Shown here: positions 19,379-26,620 of the stretch, one piece after another | Layout of the letters: every line of letters begins with the position of its first letter | How positions within the stretch are numbered: the stretch's first letter is position 1 | NCBI RefSeq assembly: GCF_002224365.1 | Contig: NZ_CP022437.1 | Location: 806,001-870,000, forward strand | DNA from: Virgibacillus necropolis | Lineage (GTDB): Bacteria; Bacillota; Bacilli; Bacillales; Amphibacillaceae | DNA length: 64,000 bases | Direction of reading: 5' to 3' | Program-made: the position numbers and the translations under genes | The notes under the pieces: generated by a model | Databases searched by the model: none | Seen by the model: the letters and a program-made list of their open reading frames with translations, nothing else | Told to the model about the DNA's origin: nothing

Positions 19379-20338
19379 ATGATAATGAAAACGCGCACTG
19401 CCCCCAATGAAATTTTTGTATTAACGGCATTATTACGTAGATTGCCACTGAGGCATAAAAAACGACGGCTGCTCGAACAAAATTTAGCTTATTACCAAAG
19501 AGGATTTGATGGTGAGAAAGCTGTTGATCGTTTCACTTCCGCTATTCTGAAAAATAACTTCACGATACTCCACGATGTATATCTAGATTCAGCCTTCCAG
19601 ATCGATACCTTAATTATCAGCCCGCATTGCATCTTCGTAGTTGAGATTAAAAACTACAAAGGAACGCTTACCCTTGATTATAAGTTAAACCAATTCACCC
19701 GCGAAGAAAATGGCGTAATAACCGGCTTTCGCAACCCCATTCTTCAAGCCACAACTAACACAATTCTATTAACGAACTGGCTCGCTGAACGCAATATTCA
19801 CGATATTCCAACTTATCCACTTTTCGTAATAAGTGACCCGAGGACGATTATAAAGGTAATCCCCGAAAATCGAGACATATCAGGCGAAGTTATGCATGGC
19901 GAATACATGCCACAGCATGTTATGAAAGTTGACCGTGGATCGCCACATGGGCAGCTTCACCAAAAGGTTGGTGCGATCATCTTGAGAGAGTGTGGAACAT
20001 ATAAATTTGATTATCAGCGGAAATACGGTATCCATTCAAAGGATATACTAGGCGGGGTGCAGTGTCCCGGGTGCGGTAGACTTGGAATGAAGCGACAATA
20101 CAATAGCTGGATCTGCGAAAAATGTAGAGTAGTATCCAAAACTGAGCACAAGCAAGCTTTAACCGACTATTTCCTATTAAAAAAATCATGGATAAACAAC
20201 TCCGAATGCATGCAGTACCTAGGAATAACTTCCAAAAACCTTGCTACTAAAGTGCTTAGAGAGCAAGGGCTGGGCTATGACAACTATCATAGAAGATGGC
20301 ATGTTAATGAAAACCAGGTTAATAAAACCATTGTTTAG
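19379..20338 (+). CDS. NERD-domain protein with zinc ribbon
   Basis: 319 residues. The nuclease-related NERD domain spans about 45-165: GFDGEKAVDRFTSAI, FQIDTLIISPHCIFVVEIKNYKG. The D and ExK pattern matches the PD-(D/E)XK-like fold. Near residue 230 a zinc ribbon CPGCGRL ... WICEKC is visible, and the C-terminal part is helical and basic. NERD proteins are presumed nucleases, sometimes tied to plasmids or defence; no partner gene is present. GAGGAG lies 6 bases before the ATG. It is flanked by inverted 21-bp repeat arrays. Confidence 0.85.
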   Translation: MIMKTRTAPNEIFVLTALLRRLPLRHKKRRLLEQNLAYYQRGFDGEKAVDRFTSAILKNNFTILHDVYLDSAFQIDTLIISPHCIFVVEIKNYKGTLTLDYKLNQFTREENGVITGFRNPILQATTNTILLTNWLAERNIHDIPTYPLFVISDPRTIIKVIPENRDISGEVMHGEYMPQHVMKVDRGSPHGQLHQKVGAIILRECGTYKFDYQRKYGIHSKDILGGVQCPGCGRLGMKRQYNSWICEKCRVVSKTEHKQALTDYFLLKKSWINNSECMQYLGITSKNLATKVLREQGLGYDNYHRRWHVNENQVNKTIV

Positions 20339-20342
20339 AAAA

Positions 20343-20384
20343 AGAGGATTTCTGCGTCAGCAGAAATCCTCTAACTAGCTTTTT
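20343..20384 (+). terminator. Terminator of the NERD gene
   Basis: AGAGGATTTCTGC and GCAGAAATCCTCT form a perfect 13-bp stem with a GTCA loop; a T5 run follows at a short distance. Confidence 0.85.
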
Positions 20385-20401
20385 ATTAAATAAGTAGTTG
20401 A

Positions 20402-20569
20402 AGCCGGGCCAGAACCACCCGAACTCGGGCCACAATCGCCCCAACTCGGGCCAGAACCAGCCAAACTCGGGAGACAACCGCCCCAACTCGGGCCAGAACC
20501 AGCCAAACTCGGGAGACAACCGCTCGAACTCGGGACAGAGCCACCCAAACTCGGGAGACAACGTTATTA
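20402..20569 (+). repeat. Intergenic array, ACTCGGG family, exact 21-bp period
   Basis: Seven ACTCGGG cores start at 20423, 20444, 20465, 20486, 20507, 20528 and 20549, each step 21 bases, with a degenerate CCGGG copy before them. Units alternate between GGCCAGAACC and GGAGACAACC continuations. Confidence 0.88.
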
Positions 20570-20750
20570 CAGTCTCGGTCCGCGAGATTTCAGTTGTGCA
20601 GCATTTCCGTTTTCTACTAAAGCAGGTTTCACAACTACAAAGGTTAATGGACTCAATAAGAAGAAAATAAAAAGGTCAATTTAATTAAGATCAGTCTATT
20701 AATAACCTAATTGCAAAGGTTGATCGTCTACTAAATTAGGTGAAGTGAGA

Positions 20751-20777
20751 AGTGTCCACGTCGGGCGCTTTTTTATT
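20751..20777 (+). terminator. Terminator-like hairpin ahead of the LXG operon
   Basis: AGTGTCC pairs with GGGCGCT (two G-U pairs) around ACGTC, then TTTTTATTTT. It lies before the LXG operon promoter, so a start codon here for the YwqH-like gene is unlikely. Confidence 0.55.
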
Positions 20778-20856
20778 TTGTTGGTATTTCGTAACTTGGT
20801 GGTATTCCGATTGGAGTGGAAAAAATCAGAAACGTTCAACAAAATTCTTTTTATCC

Positions 20857-20886
20857 TTGGGAATAGATGGGAAATTATTGTATGAT
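20857..20886 (+). promoter_or_regulatory. Possible promoter of the LXG toxin operon
   Basis: TTGGGA (20857-20862), 18-base spacer, TATGAT (20881-20886), about 50 bases before the first gene of the operon. Confidence 0.4.
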
Positions 20887-20934
20887 AATGGTATATGTAG
20901 AAAAACGAACCTAATTAAAATAACTTTATCCAGC

Positions 20935-21354
20935 ATGGAGGTGAACGAAATAGGGGAGTCTTATACGAATGAAATAGCTAGTCTTCAGAATGATATCTAT
21001 TTATTAACTCAGAAAAGCTATCAAAAAAGAGAGGATTTGGAAAGGTTAGAGCGGGTGCTTGCAGAATTGATGGATCATAAAACTGAATTTCAACATTATA
21101 ACCAGCTATGTGTAACACCAAGGCTATCCATAAACACTTGGTATGGGCATATGGCTAAAGACTTTCAATCCTTTCAAGAACATGAAACGTTAAGAAGCTA
21201 TGAATCTATTTCGGATCACCAATTAAATCGCACCCTCACCCAATTAAAGGATGAAATCCAAGTTATCAACCAAACAATCTTAGATTTACAGGGAGTGCTA
21301 TCGGCAAAAGACATAAGACTTAGTCATGTTATTGAGCAGCAAAGAAAGGGATGA
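20935..21354 (+). CDS. YwqH-like DUF5082 protein, LXG partner with WxG motif
   Basis: About 139 residues, mostly helical. The N-terminal half is a predicted coiled coil (SYTNEIASLQNDIYLLTQKS), then TWYGHMAKDFQSF gives a WxG turn followed by a second long helix, the layout of WXG100-like helpers encoded before LXG toxins. The start is uncertain: ATG 20935 has no clear ribosome site, whereas GGAGGTGA at 20937-20944 points to the codon ATA at 20950. Its end overlaps the next gene. The likely role is to pair with the LXG domain for type VII secretion. Confidence 0.75.
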   Translation: MEVNEIGESYTNEIASLQNDIYLLTQKSYQKREDLERLERVLAELMDHKTEFQHYNQLCVTPRLSINTWYGHMAKDFQSFQEHETLRSYESISDHQLNRTLTQLKDEIQVINQTILDLQGVLSAKDIRLSHVIEQQRKG

Positions 21355-21638
21355 TGAATCAAGTGAGTGTAGAAATTAAATTAATTCATGCCGATGTGGA
21401 AAAGGCATTAGCTGGTCTGAAAGCGTCTATTCAAACATTGGAAACATCCTTTTCAAAATCCATGCAAGGTGAAAATCGGCTTGACACGGTCACCAAATTA
21501 AATGAAATCAACCAATCATTTGAGCGGGTACTAAATTCTTATCAAACATTGCTGGTCAACAATCAGGAAGCGACCAGTAATGCTGCTGAATCCTTCAAAC
21601 AAACGGAAGAAAAGGTTGCTTCTAGGATAAACTTTTAA
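21351..21638 (+). CDS. YwqI-like DUF5344 protein, second LXG partner
   Basis: 95 residues, helix-turn-helix coiled-coil protein (VEKALAGLKASIQTLETSF, SFERVLNSYQTLLVNN) of the DUF5344/YwqI type that sits between DUF5082 and LXG genes in Bacillaceae. The start overlaps the stop of the previous gene (ATGATGA), so translation is coupled; ATG at 21354 is an equal alternative. Confidence 0.8.
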   Translation: MMNQVSVEIKLIHADVEKALAGLKASIQTLETSFSKSMQGENRLDTVTKLNEINQSFERVLNSYQTLLVNNQEATSNAAESFKQTEEKVASRINF

Positions 21639-21684
21639 AATGATGGAGATGCCCATTTGAGCAAGGAAAAGGGGTGATTTATAA

Positions 21685-23844
21685 GTGAAGGTATTAGATG
21701 CAGAAAGTTTGCATAACGGAATTAAGGAGACGCTCGCAGACTTAGAATCGTTTCATGAGCAGATGAAACGGATTCAAAAAAGCTTGGATGAATTTATCTC
21801 TCTGGAAGATTCTTTTAAAGGAAAAGGAGCACAGGCGATTCGTTCCTTTTATCAAGAGTGTCACATCCCATTGCTATTGTTTATGGAAGGGTTCATCGCA
21901 GACTACCAGGAAACGTTAAAACAAATTGCGACGTCACTTCAAATGCTGGAGCCAGAAACGAAAGGCTTTATTGATCAATCCTTTTTGGAACATGACGTAA
22001 AACGAGGCCTTAAAAAAGCGGAAAGTGTTACAAGTACGCTAACGGGTGAGGCAAATAGAGCCATCGAATCGGTCTGGGATATCGTATCTCTTCCGAAGTT
22101 AGATGATGCAGAGTTCCTTTACAATGTAAATCGATCACGGAAACATGTTAATGAGACAATTGAAACACTACATGCGTTTGATTCCGAAAGTACTGCGAAA
22201 CTAGAATCCGTGGAAAACGACGTTCATCTGATGGCTCGATATATCCAACAACTCAGTGGAATGCTGAGAAACGGGGATTTAAGTATTGCGAATTATTCTG
22301 TACGGCAATTAGCGGGTAATGACGTGTATCAGGGAGTAATCAAAGGTGTTACAGAAAAGGCAGTAGGAAATGGTGCTTCTATGAAAGCTTTGTTAGGATT
22401 GGGAGCGAAACAATTCCTGGCGAGATTTAACCCATTGTCAGATATCCTCATTAATTATATACAAAAAAGGTATGAATTTCGGACGATGGACTACAGTATT
22501 CGTGCGGTGAACGTTCTGATTGATCTACATAGCAAGTCAATTAGCCAAGAAGAATTTGCGACGTTAAAAAGTAACCGAATGAGTGCAGAAGAAGTAACGG
22601 ATTATCAAGGTGAGTTCGGAGGAGTTTATTACACACTTCTTGATGGCAGAATGATAAGGCAGTTTACAGACAAAAATGGAAAAATAGCTTATCGTTTTGT
22701 GGATAGCATACCAAAAGATAGAATTGAACCGGTTGAAGAAAAAAATCCATTTGTCAAAACGATTGATAGTTTTCAAGAAATCGGATCAGACATTTGGGGT
22801 GGTTTCGAGGAAAGAGGAGACAAGGCATTCGATTCCTGGTCTGGGTTTGGGAACTATCTAACAATGGGAGCCTTTGATGGCGTTTACGAGGGAATGCAGC
22901 AGCGGTCAGAATCCAAGATGAATAGCCCCACTGATTTTGCCAACTGGCTTTCTATGGGAAGTGTGGATCTCGTTCAAGGTGCTGTAAATCCAAAGGAACC
23001 CTTTTCCAAAGAACATTGGCTATCAAGTTTTGGCCTTGCGACTGTTGCGATTGGTGGAGTGAAAAAGCCAATTGGTGTGAATAGAACCTCGCCGATAAAG
23101 CCAATCGTGAGGCCGCCAAATGTATCGCCTAGGCAGTGGACGTGGCGGTTGAAGCCACCAGTCGTAAAATCTATGACGAATAGGATGGAATGGTTTCGGT
23201 TGAACTTCTTGAATTTTTCGCCGGGACAACGATGGGATTTGGCGGTGGATATGCCTGGAGAGAACAGCGGATATTCATTTATTAAGGACTTTGATCGTGA
23301 ACGAGTGGGTAGTGATAAGGAGACGGTTAATGGTTTCAACACAGTTAAAGAAATTGACTTCGGAAGGCATATAATAAAAGATAAAAATGGTAAGAAACAA
23401 CTACTACCAAATACTGTGTATATAACTAATGATAACTACAAATATACTACTGATGAGTTTGGACGTATTGTAAATGTTGAGACTCCTGACCTTGTGTTGA
23501 AAAAGGCTGATAGAAATAAATATGCTCAGGCAAATATAGGAGGAAAAGACAGACTCCCAGATGATGATGGTGGACATTTAATAGGAGCGCAATTTAATGG
23601 TCCCCCTGATATTGATAACCTTGTACCGCAAAATAGTCAAATTAACAGGAGAGGTGGAGTCTGGTACGAAATGGAGACTGAGTGGGCAAATGCATTGAAA
23701 GAGATACCGCCCAAGAAAGTCTCTGTTAGCATTGAACCAATGTATTCTAATAGTTCAATGCGACCGGATTCCTTTATAGTTGAATATGAAATTGAAGGCC
23801 AATTTCCAGTGATTCGTGAGGTTGCAAATAAATCAGGAGGCTGA
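21685..23844 (+). CDS. LXG-domain polymorphic toxin with C-terminal DNA/RNA non-specific endonuclease domain (YeeF-like)
   Basis: 719 residues, GTG start after GGGGTGAT. The N-terminal LXG domain covers about 1-210 (MKVLDAESLHNGIKETL, SFKGKGAQAIRSFY). A long linker region (about 210-520) follows. The C-terminal toxin domain, about 590-719, reads DDDGGHLIGAQFNGPPDIDN, LVPQNSQINRRGGVWYEMET and EWANAL, which fits the Endonuclea_NS_2 family with catalytic His and downstream Asn. LXG toxins are exported by the type VII (Ess/Yuk) system and kill competing cells. The YezG-type immunity gene starts 6 bases after the stop. Toxin and immunity resemble the B. subtilis YeeF/YezG pair. Confidence 0.88.
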   Translation: MKVLDAESLHNGIKETLADLESFHEQMKRIQKSLDEFISLEDSFKGKGAQAIRSFYQECHIPLLLFMEGFIADYQETLKQIATSLQMLEPETKGFIDQSFLEHDVKRGLKKAESVTSTLTGEANRAIESVWDIVSLPKLDDAEFLYNVNRSRKHVNETIETLHAFDSESTAKLESVENDVHLMARYIQQLSGMLRNGDLSIANYSVRQLAGNDVYQGVIKGVTEKAVGNGASMKALLGLGAKQFLARFNPLSDILINYIQKRYEFRTMDYSIRAVNVLIDLHSKSISQEEFATLKSNRMSAEEVTDYQGEFGGVYYTLLDGRMIRQFTDKNGKIAYRFVDSIPKDRIEPVEEKNPFVKTIDSFQEIGSDIWGGFEERGDKAFDSWSGFGNYLTMGAFDGVYEGMQQRSESKMNSPTDFANWLSMGSVDLVQGAVNPKEPFSKEHWLSSFGLATVAIGGVKKPIGVNRTSPIKPIVRPPNVSPRQWTWRLKPPVVKSMTNRMEWFRLNFLNFSPGQRWDLAVDMPGENSGYSFIKDFDRERVGSDKETVNGFNTVKEIDFGRHIIKDKNGKKQLLPNTVYITNDNYKYTTDEFGRIVNVETPDLVLKKADRNKYAQANIGGKDRLPDDDGGHLIGAQFNGPPDIDNLVPQNSQINRRGGVWYEMETEWANALKEIPPKKVSVSIEPMYSNSSMRPDSFIVEYEIEGQFPVIREVANKSGG

Positions 23845-23849
23845 TATTG

Positions 23850-24335
23850 ATGAGTTTTGAGATAGAATTAAACAAGTTATATAATGAAATTGCACAACAG
23901 GTTAATGATATGATTCCGATTGAATGGGAAAATTTCTATTTTAATGGTGAGGTTAAGGAGAGAGAAGGAGGAGTTTTTTTCTTTTTTAAACCCAAAGGCG
24001 AGGAGCAGTATATTTTTTCACATTATATTCCAAAATTATATAGTGTAGATAAGAGGGCTTACAATAAAGAACTTCATAAATTATTTGAACTAACGGTTGA
24101 ATTACAAAAAGTTTTTACTGATAACGACCAAGAACCTTGGTTTTCAGTGACATTATTAGTAAATGATACGGGAAAGTTAAATGTACATTTTGATTATACA
24201 AATTGGCATGAAAGTGAATTTAGTCCAGCAGCTAGAATCGAATATTTTATGTATAAATATGGTAGTAATAACAAAGAAAAACTAGATTTAGGTTTAATAG
24301 AGAGAATGAAAGAATTTGAAGAAAGCAATATATAG
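23850..24335 (+). CDS. yezG: YezG-family immunity protein
   Basis: 161 residues: IELNKLYNEIAQQVNDMIP, IEWENFYFNGEVKE, GGVFFFFKPKGEEQYIFSHY and IPKLYSVDKRAYNKE match the YezG family (DUF600), which neutralises YeeF-type nuclease toxins. ATG 23850 lies 9 bases after AGGAGG; the frame also offers TTG 23847. It follows the LXG gene closely, as expected for a cognate immunity gene. It is visibly more AT-rich than the LXG N-terminal region, common for exchangeable toxin/immunity cassettes. Confidence 0.85.
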   Translation: MSFEIELNKLYNEIAQQVNDMIPIEWENFYFNGEVKEREGGVFFFFKPKGEEQYIFSHYIPKLYSVDKRAYNKELHKLFELTVELQKVFTDNDQEPWFSVTLLVNDTGKLNVHFDYTNWHESEFSPAARIEYFMYKYGSNNKEKLDLGLIERMKEFEESNI

Positions 24336-24490
24336 ATAAATTCTTTTGCGTTAAAGCACTTCATTGTCCTTTAGGCCACACAGGTGCCTTTTAGTTTTTT
24401 GCATGAGATATTTAATAGGTTTGAATTCTATCAGACAAAATGAATGATGCTCACATAAAATTCCAAATCATGAAGGTTGTACCATTATGA

Positions 24491-24540
24491 AGTATGGAAT
24501 GGTTTCGGTAGTATAGGGAACTAGGGGTGATTATGTGAAG
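24491..24540 (+). other. Short fragment of LXG-gene sequence before the second immunity gene
   Basis: ATGGAATGGTTTCGGT at about 24494 is identical to a stretch inside the LXG gene near 23186. The following GGGGTGATTATGTGAAGGTATT resembles the LXG start region at 21670-21697. This suggests debris of a lost toxin gene joined to an immunity cassette. Confidence 0.45.
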
Positions 24541-24566
24541 GTATTTGAGGATTGTATTTGAGGATT
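24541..24566. repeat. 13-bp exact tandem duplication at the start of the second immunity gene
   Basis: GTATTTGAGGATT occurs twice in direct succession (24541-24553 and 24554-24566). With one copy, the GTG at 24535 behind AGGGGTGAT would read MKVFEDYFSELQ straight into the gene. The extra 13 bases shift that frame into a TGA at 24559. Confidence 0.85.
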
Positions 24567-25015
24567 ATTTTTCAGAATTACAAACAGACATGGTGGCTAT
24601 TTGTTTAGAGTATGTCAATAATAAAGCAGATGAAATCTTTATTTATTGTTCATATGAACCCAAAATGTATGTTTTTGATTTTTTCTATAGAATTAATAGA
24701 AAGATTGTTCATAAACATCAACTGAATGATGCTACAAAAGAATTGGATAATCAACACAATCAAGTTTATGATGTTTCGAGAGAAAGACAGAAGGCTGCAC
24801 TAAGAATTGGTAATCAAAATTTAAAGCTTATCCATAAAAAGTGTGAAGAGTTCAATAAAGAAATGCCTACAGAAATGAAATTGTATTACAATGTAAAACA
24901 AAATAGTTTAAAAGGAAAATATAAATATGATTTAGTTTATACGAATGAGGAGGAACTATTACCTGATGATATTTTTGATTTATGGCTCGAAGAAGTTAAA
25001 AATACTAATTTGTAA
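24545..25015 (+). CDS. Second putative immunity protein (DUF600-like), start disrupted
   Basis: The body FEDYFSELQTDMVAICLEYV, IFIYCSYEPKMYVFDFFYRI, MPTEMKLYYNVK and KYKYDLVYTNEE (about 150 residues) has the acidic, aromatic-rich character of DUF600-type immunity proteins and lies just after a YezG gene. I recognise it only as a probable immunity gene. The normal start, GTG 24535 with a good ribosome site, is out of frame because of a 13-bp tandem duplication. The annotated TTG at 24545 has no well-placed ribosome site, so expression may be poor or lost. A weak hairpin terminator follows. Confidence 0.55.
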   Translation: MRIVFEDYFSELQTDMVAICLEYVNNKADEIFIYCSYEPKMYVFDFFYRINRKIVHKHQLNDATKELDNQHNQVYDVSRERQKAALRIGNQNLKLIHKKCEEFNKEMPTEMKLYYNVKQNSLKGKYKYDLVYTNEEELLPDDIFDLWLEEVKNTNL

Positions 25016-25024
25016 AACCAGCCC

Positions 25025-25059
25025 TTGATTGGTTACATCGGCCTTTCAAGGTTTTTTTA
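25025..25059 (+). terminator. Probable terminator after the second immunity gene
   Basis: CCTTGA pairs with TCAAGG around a 17-base loop and is followed by T7. Confidence 0.5.
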
Positions 25060-25077
25060 TTATGTCTAAAGTTAATA

Positions 25078-25266
25078 GGTTATCATTGATATAACTAGTA
25101 AATCGATCAGTAATGAAGAATTTGAAACCTTAAGAAGCGAACGAATTAGTAAGGTGGATGTAACGGATTATCAAGGTGAGTTCGGAGGAGTTTATTACAC
25201 GCTTCTTGATGGCAGAATGATCGGTTGAAGCCACCAGTCGTAAATTCTGTTACGAACACGGTATAA
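25078..25266 (+). pseudogene. LXG toxin gene remnant
   Basis: The stretch AGTAAATCGATCAGTAATG to CTTCTTGATGGCAGAATGAT closely follows the LXG gene at about 22529-22654 (shared GATTATCAAGGTGAGTTCGG). It then jumps to CGGTTGAAGCCACCAGTCGT, which is found about 500 bases further on in the LXG gene (near 23147). The remnant therefore carries an internal deletion and has no start or toxin domain. It shows loss of a second LXG copy by recombination. Confidence 0.8.
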
Positions 25267-25315
25267 GCATATATGCAGATGAATTAAAGATAAAATATAT
25301 ACCTGTTACAAAGGT

Positions 25316-25346
25316 AATTCCCCCCAAGGATTAGGGGGGGATTATT
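25316..25346. terminator. G/C hairpin at the end of the Rpn gene
   Basis: CCCCCC and GGGGGG are separated by AAGGATTA, just beyond the stop codon of the minus-strand gene. No long T tract, so the call is moderate. Confidence 0.4.
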
Positions 25347-25353
25347 TCGAAAT

Positions 25354-26220
25354 TTATTTTTTCTTTATAGCTTCAATTTCTTCCTCATCAAGATGTGTAA
25401 CCTTTACAATTACTTCAATAGGTAAGCCTTCCTTAAGCATTTCTGAAGCAATTTTTCTTCTTTCTTTCTCTTTCGCTCTTTCCTCCCACGAAATAGGCAG
25501 TTTTAAGATTTCATCTGATTCATCTACCTGTTTAATCTCTTCCATCAGTTTTTCCTCCTCTTGTTCATTTAGTTTTAAATACTGTTCGAAAAAACCAAAG
25601 ATTAATCTCGTCTTAGCTGGATTAAATTCCATTTTTGTCATCATTCTCAAAAATTCTTTTCTGACCTGTATTCTTTCTTCTTCAGTATACCCCATCTTAC
25701 TTAGTAACGCTGCCGCAACGGGATTATTCGATTTGATATACTGTCGCCAGTCTTCCCTTTTTAATTCCAATGCTAGAAAATTGAAAGTTAATACATGAAA
25801 GAAAGGAAATTCAATCGAAAATTCATTTTGTTCATGCCGTTTCTCATCGTAACTAAAAACCGCAATGGGTAATATTGGCTTCCTATATTTATTATATAAC
25901 AGGCTGAAATATTGATACATACGCTCATGAAAGTTTGCTTGCCCATAACTCTGTGGCTCAACATGAATGATTAGGAGTGTATCCGTTTCTTTTAGCTTTG
26001 TCTCAATAACTATATCTGCTCTCCGACTTTCCCCCTTAAGCATATCGGTAAACACTTCTTCCGGTAATGGATTGATAGAGGTGAAATCGATATTATGATG
26101 GACGTCTGGAAAAAATGCTTCTAGAAACTCTTCGAAAAATGTGTGGATTAATTCCTTGAACAGTTGGTCATGTGGCACGTACTGGGTGGTGTCTTCTCGT
26201 ACTAATGTCGTTAGTGACAT
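25354..26220 (-). CDS. Rpn-family recombination-promoting nuclease / PD-(D/E)XK transposase-like protein
   Basis: 288 residues. MSLTTLVREDTTQYVPHDQLFKELI at the N terminus and ADIVIETKLKETDTLLIIHVEPQ (about 88-110) match the PD-(D/E)XK core of Rpn/YhgA-type proteins, with the D and ExQ residues present. The C-terminal part is charged and helical, ending MLKEGLPIEVIVKVTHLDEEE, a common tail in Bacillaceae members. Relatives cut DNA and promote recA-independent recombination; newer work links some to phage defence. It is a single gene with no partner. Confidence 0.85.
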   Translation of the reverse strand: MSLTTLVREDTTQYVPHDQLFKELIHTFFEEFLEAFFPDVHHNIDFTSINPLPEEVFTDMLKGESRRADIVIETKLKETDTLLIIHVEPQSYGQANFHERMYQYFSLLYNKYRKPILPIAVFSYDEKRHEQNEFSIEFPFFHVLTFNFLALELKREDWRQYIKSNNPVAAALLSKMGYTEEERIQVRKEFLRMMTKMEFNPAKTRLIFGFFEQYLKLNEQEEEKLMEEIKQVDESDEILKLPISWEERAKEKERRKIASEMLKEGLPIEVIVKVTHLDEEEIEAIKKK

Positions 26221-26380
26221 TGTAACACGTCCTTTGCGGAATTTATTATGAGGAAATTGCCGAGGTGTGATTCTGTTTTAAGAATACCATAATGCGCTTG
26301 CACAAACAAGCGTTCTCTTTACTATTCAAAAAAATAAAAAGAGAAGTTAATAAAACTTGTCTATAAACCCCAGTTACGCG

Positions 26381-26527
26381 AAAGTTGATCGCCAACCCCA
26401 ATTAGTTAATCGTGATTACAAGAAAGTTAATCGAGAACCACTAAAAGTTGATCCACATGGAGAAAAAGTAGATCGTCACAACCAGAAAGTTGATCCACAC
26501 CACCCAAAAGGCGATCGTCCCACCATC
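26381..26527 (+). repeat. Intergenic array, GTTGATCG family, exact 21-bp period
   Basis: Seven AAAGTTGATCG-like units start at 26381, 26402, 26423, 26444, 26465, 26486 and 26507, each step exactly 21 bases. The array lies between the Rpn gene and the NlpC/P60 gene and is followed by a strong terminator. The open frame through it encodes a seven-residue repeat (KVDRxxx type) but has no family support. Confidence 0.88.
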
Positions 26528-26554
26528 CAACCAATACTCCCACCACACACCAAA

Positions 26555-26586
26555 AGAGGGTTTTCCGCGCCAGCGGAAAACCCTCT
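26555..26586. terminator. Terminator of the LysM-NlpC/P60 gene (minus strand)
   Basis: AGAGGGTTTTCCGC and GCGGAAAACCCTCT form a perfect 14-bp stem with a 4-base loop. Read on the minus strand it ends in CTTTT, about 35 bases after the stop. Confidence 0.8.
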
Positions 26587-26620
26587 TAAATCCAACAGGC
26601 TATTAATTAACCAAAAGCCT

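Noticed and set aside
20398-20670. Plus-strand frame with SGQNQPNSGDNRPN-like repeats
   Set aside because: Produced by the 20402-20569 array; no ribosome site and no partner.
20752-20934. Upstream extension of the YwqH-like gene
   Set aside because: The stretch includes a terminator hairpin and the likely promoter; its translation (FLFCWYFVTWW) does not resemble the family.
9159-26527. CRISPR arrays
   Set aside because: The period is 21 bases, cores are short and degenerate, variable parts are about 10 bases and recur between units, and no cas genes are present.
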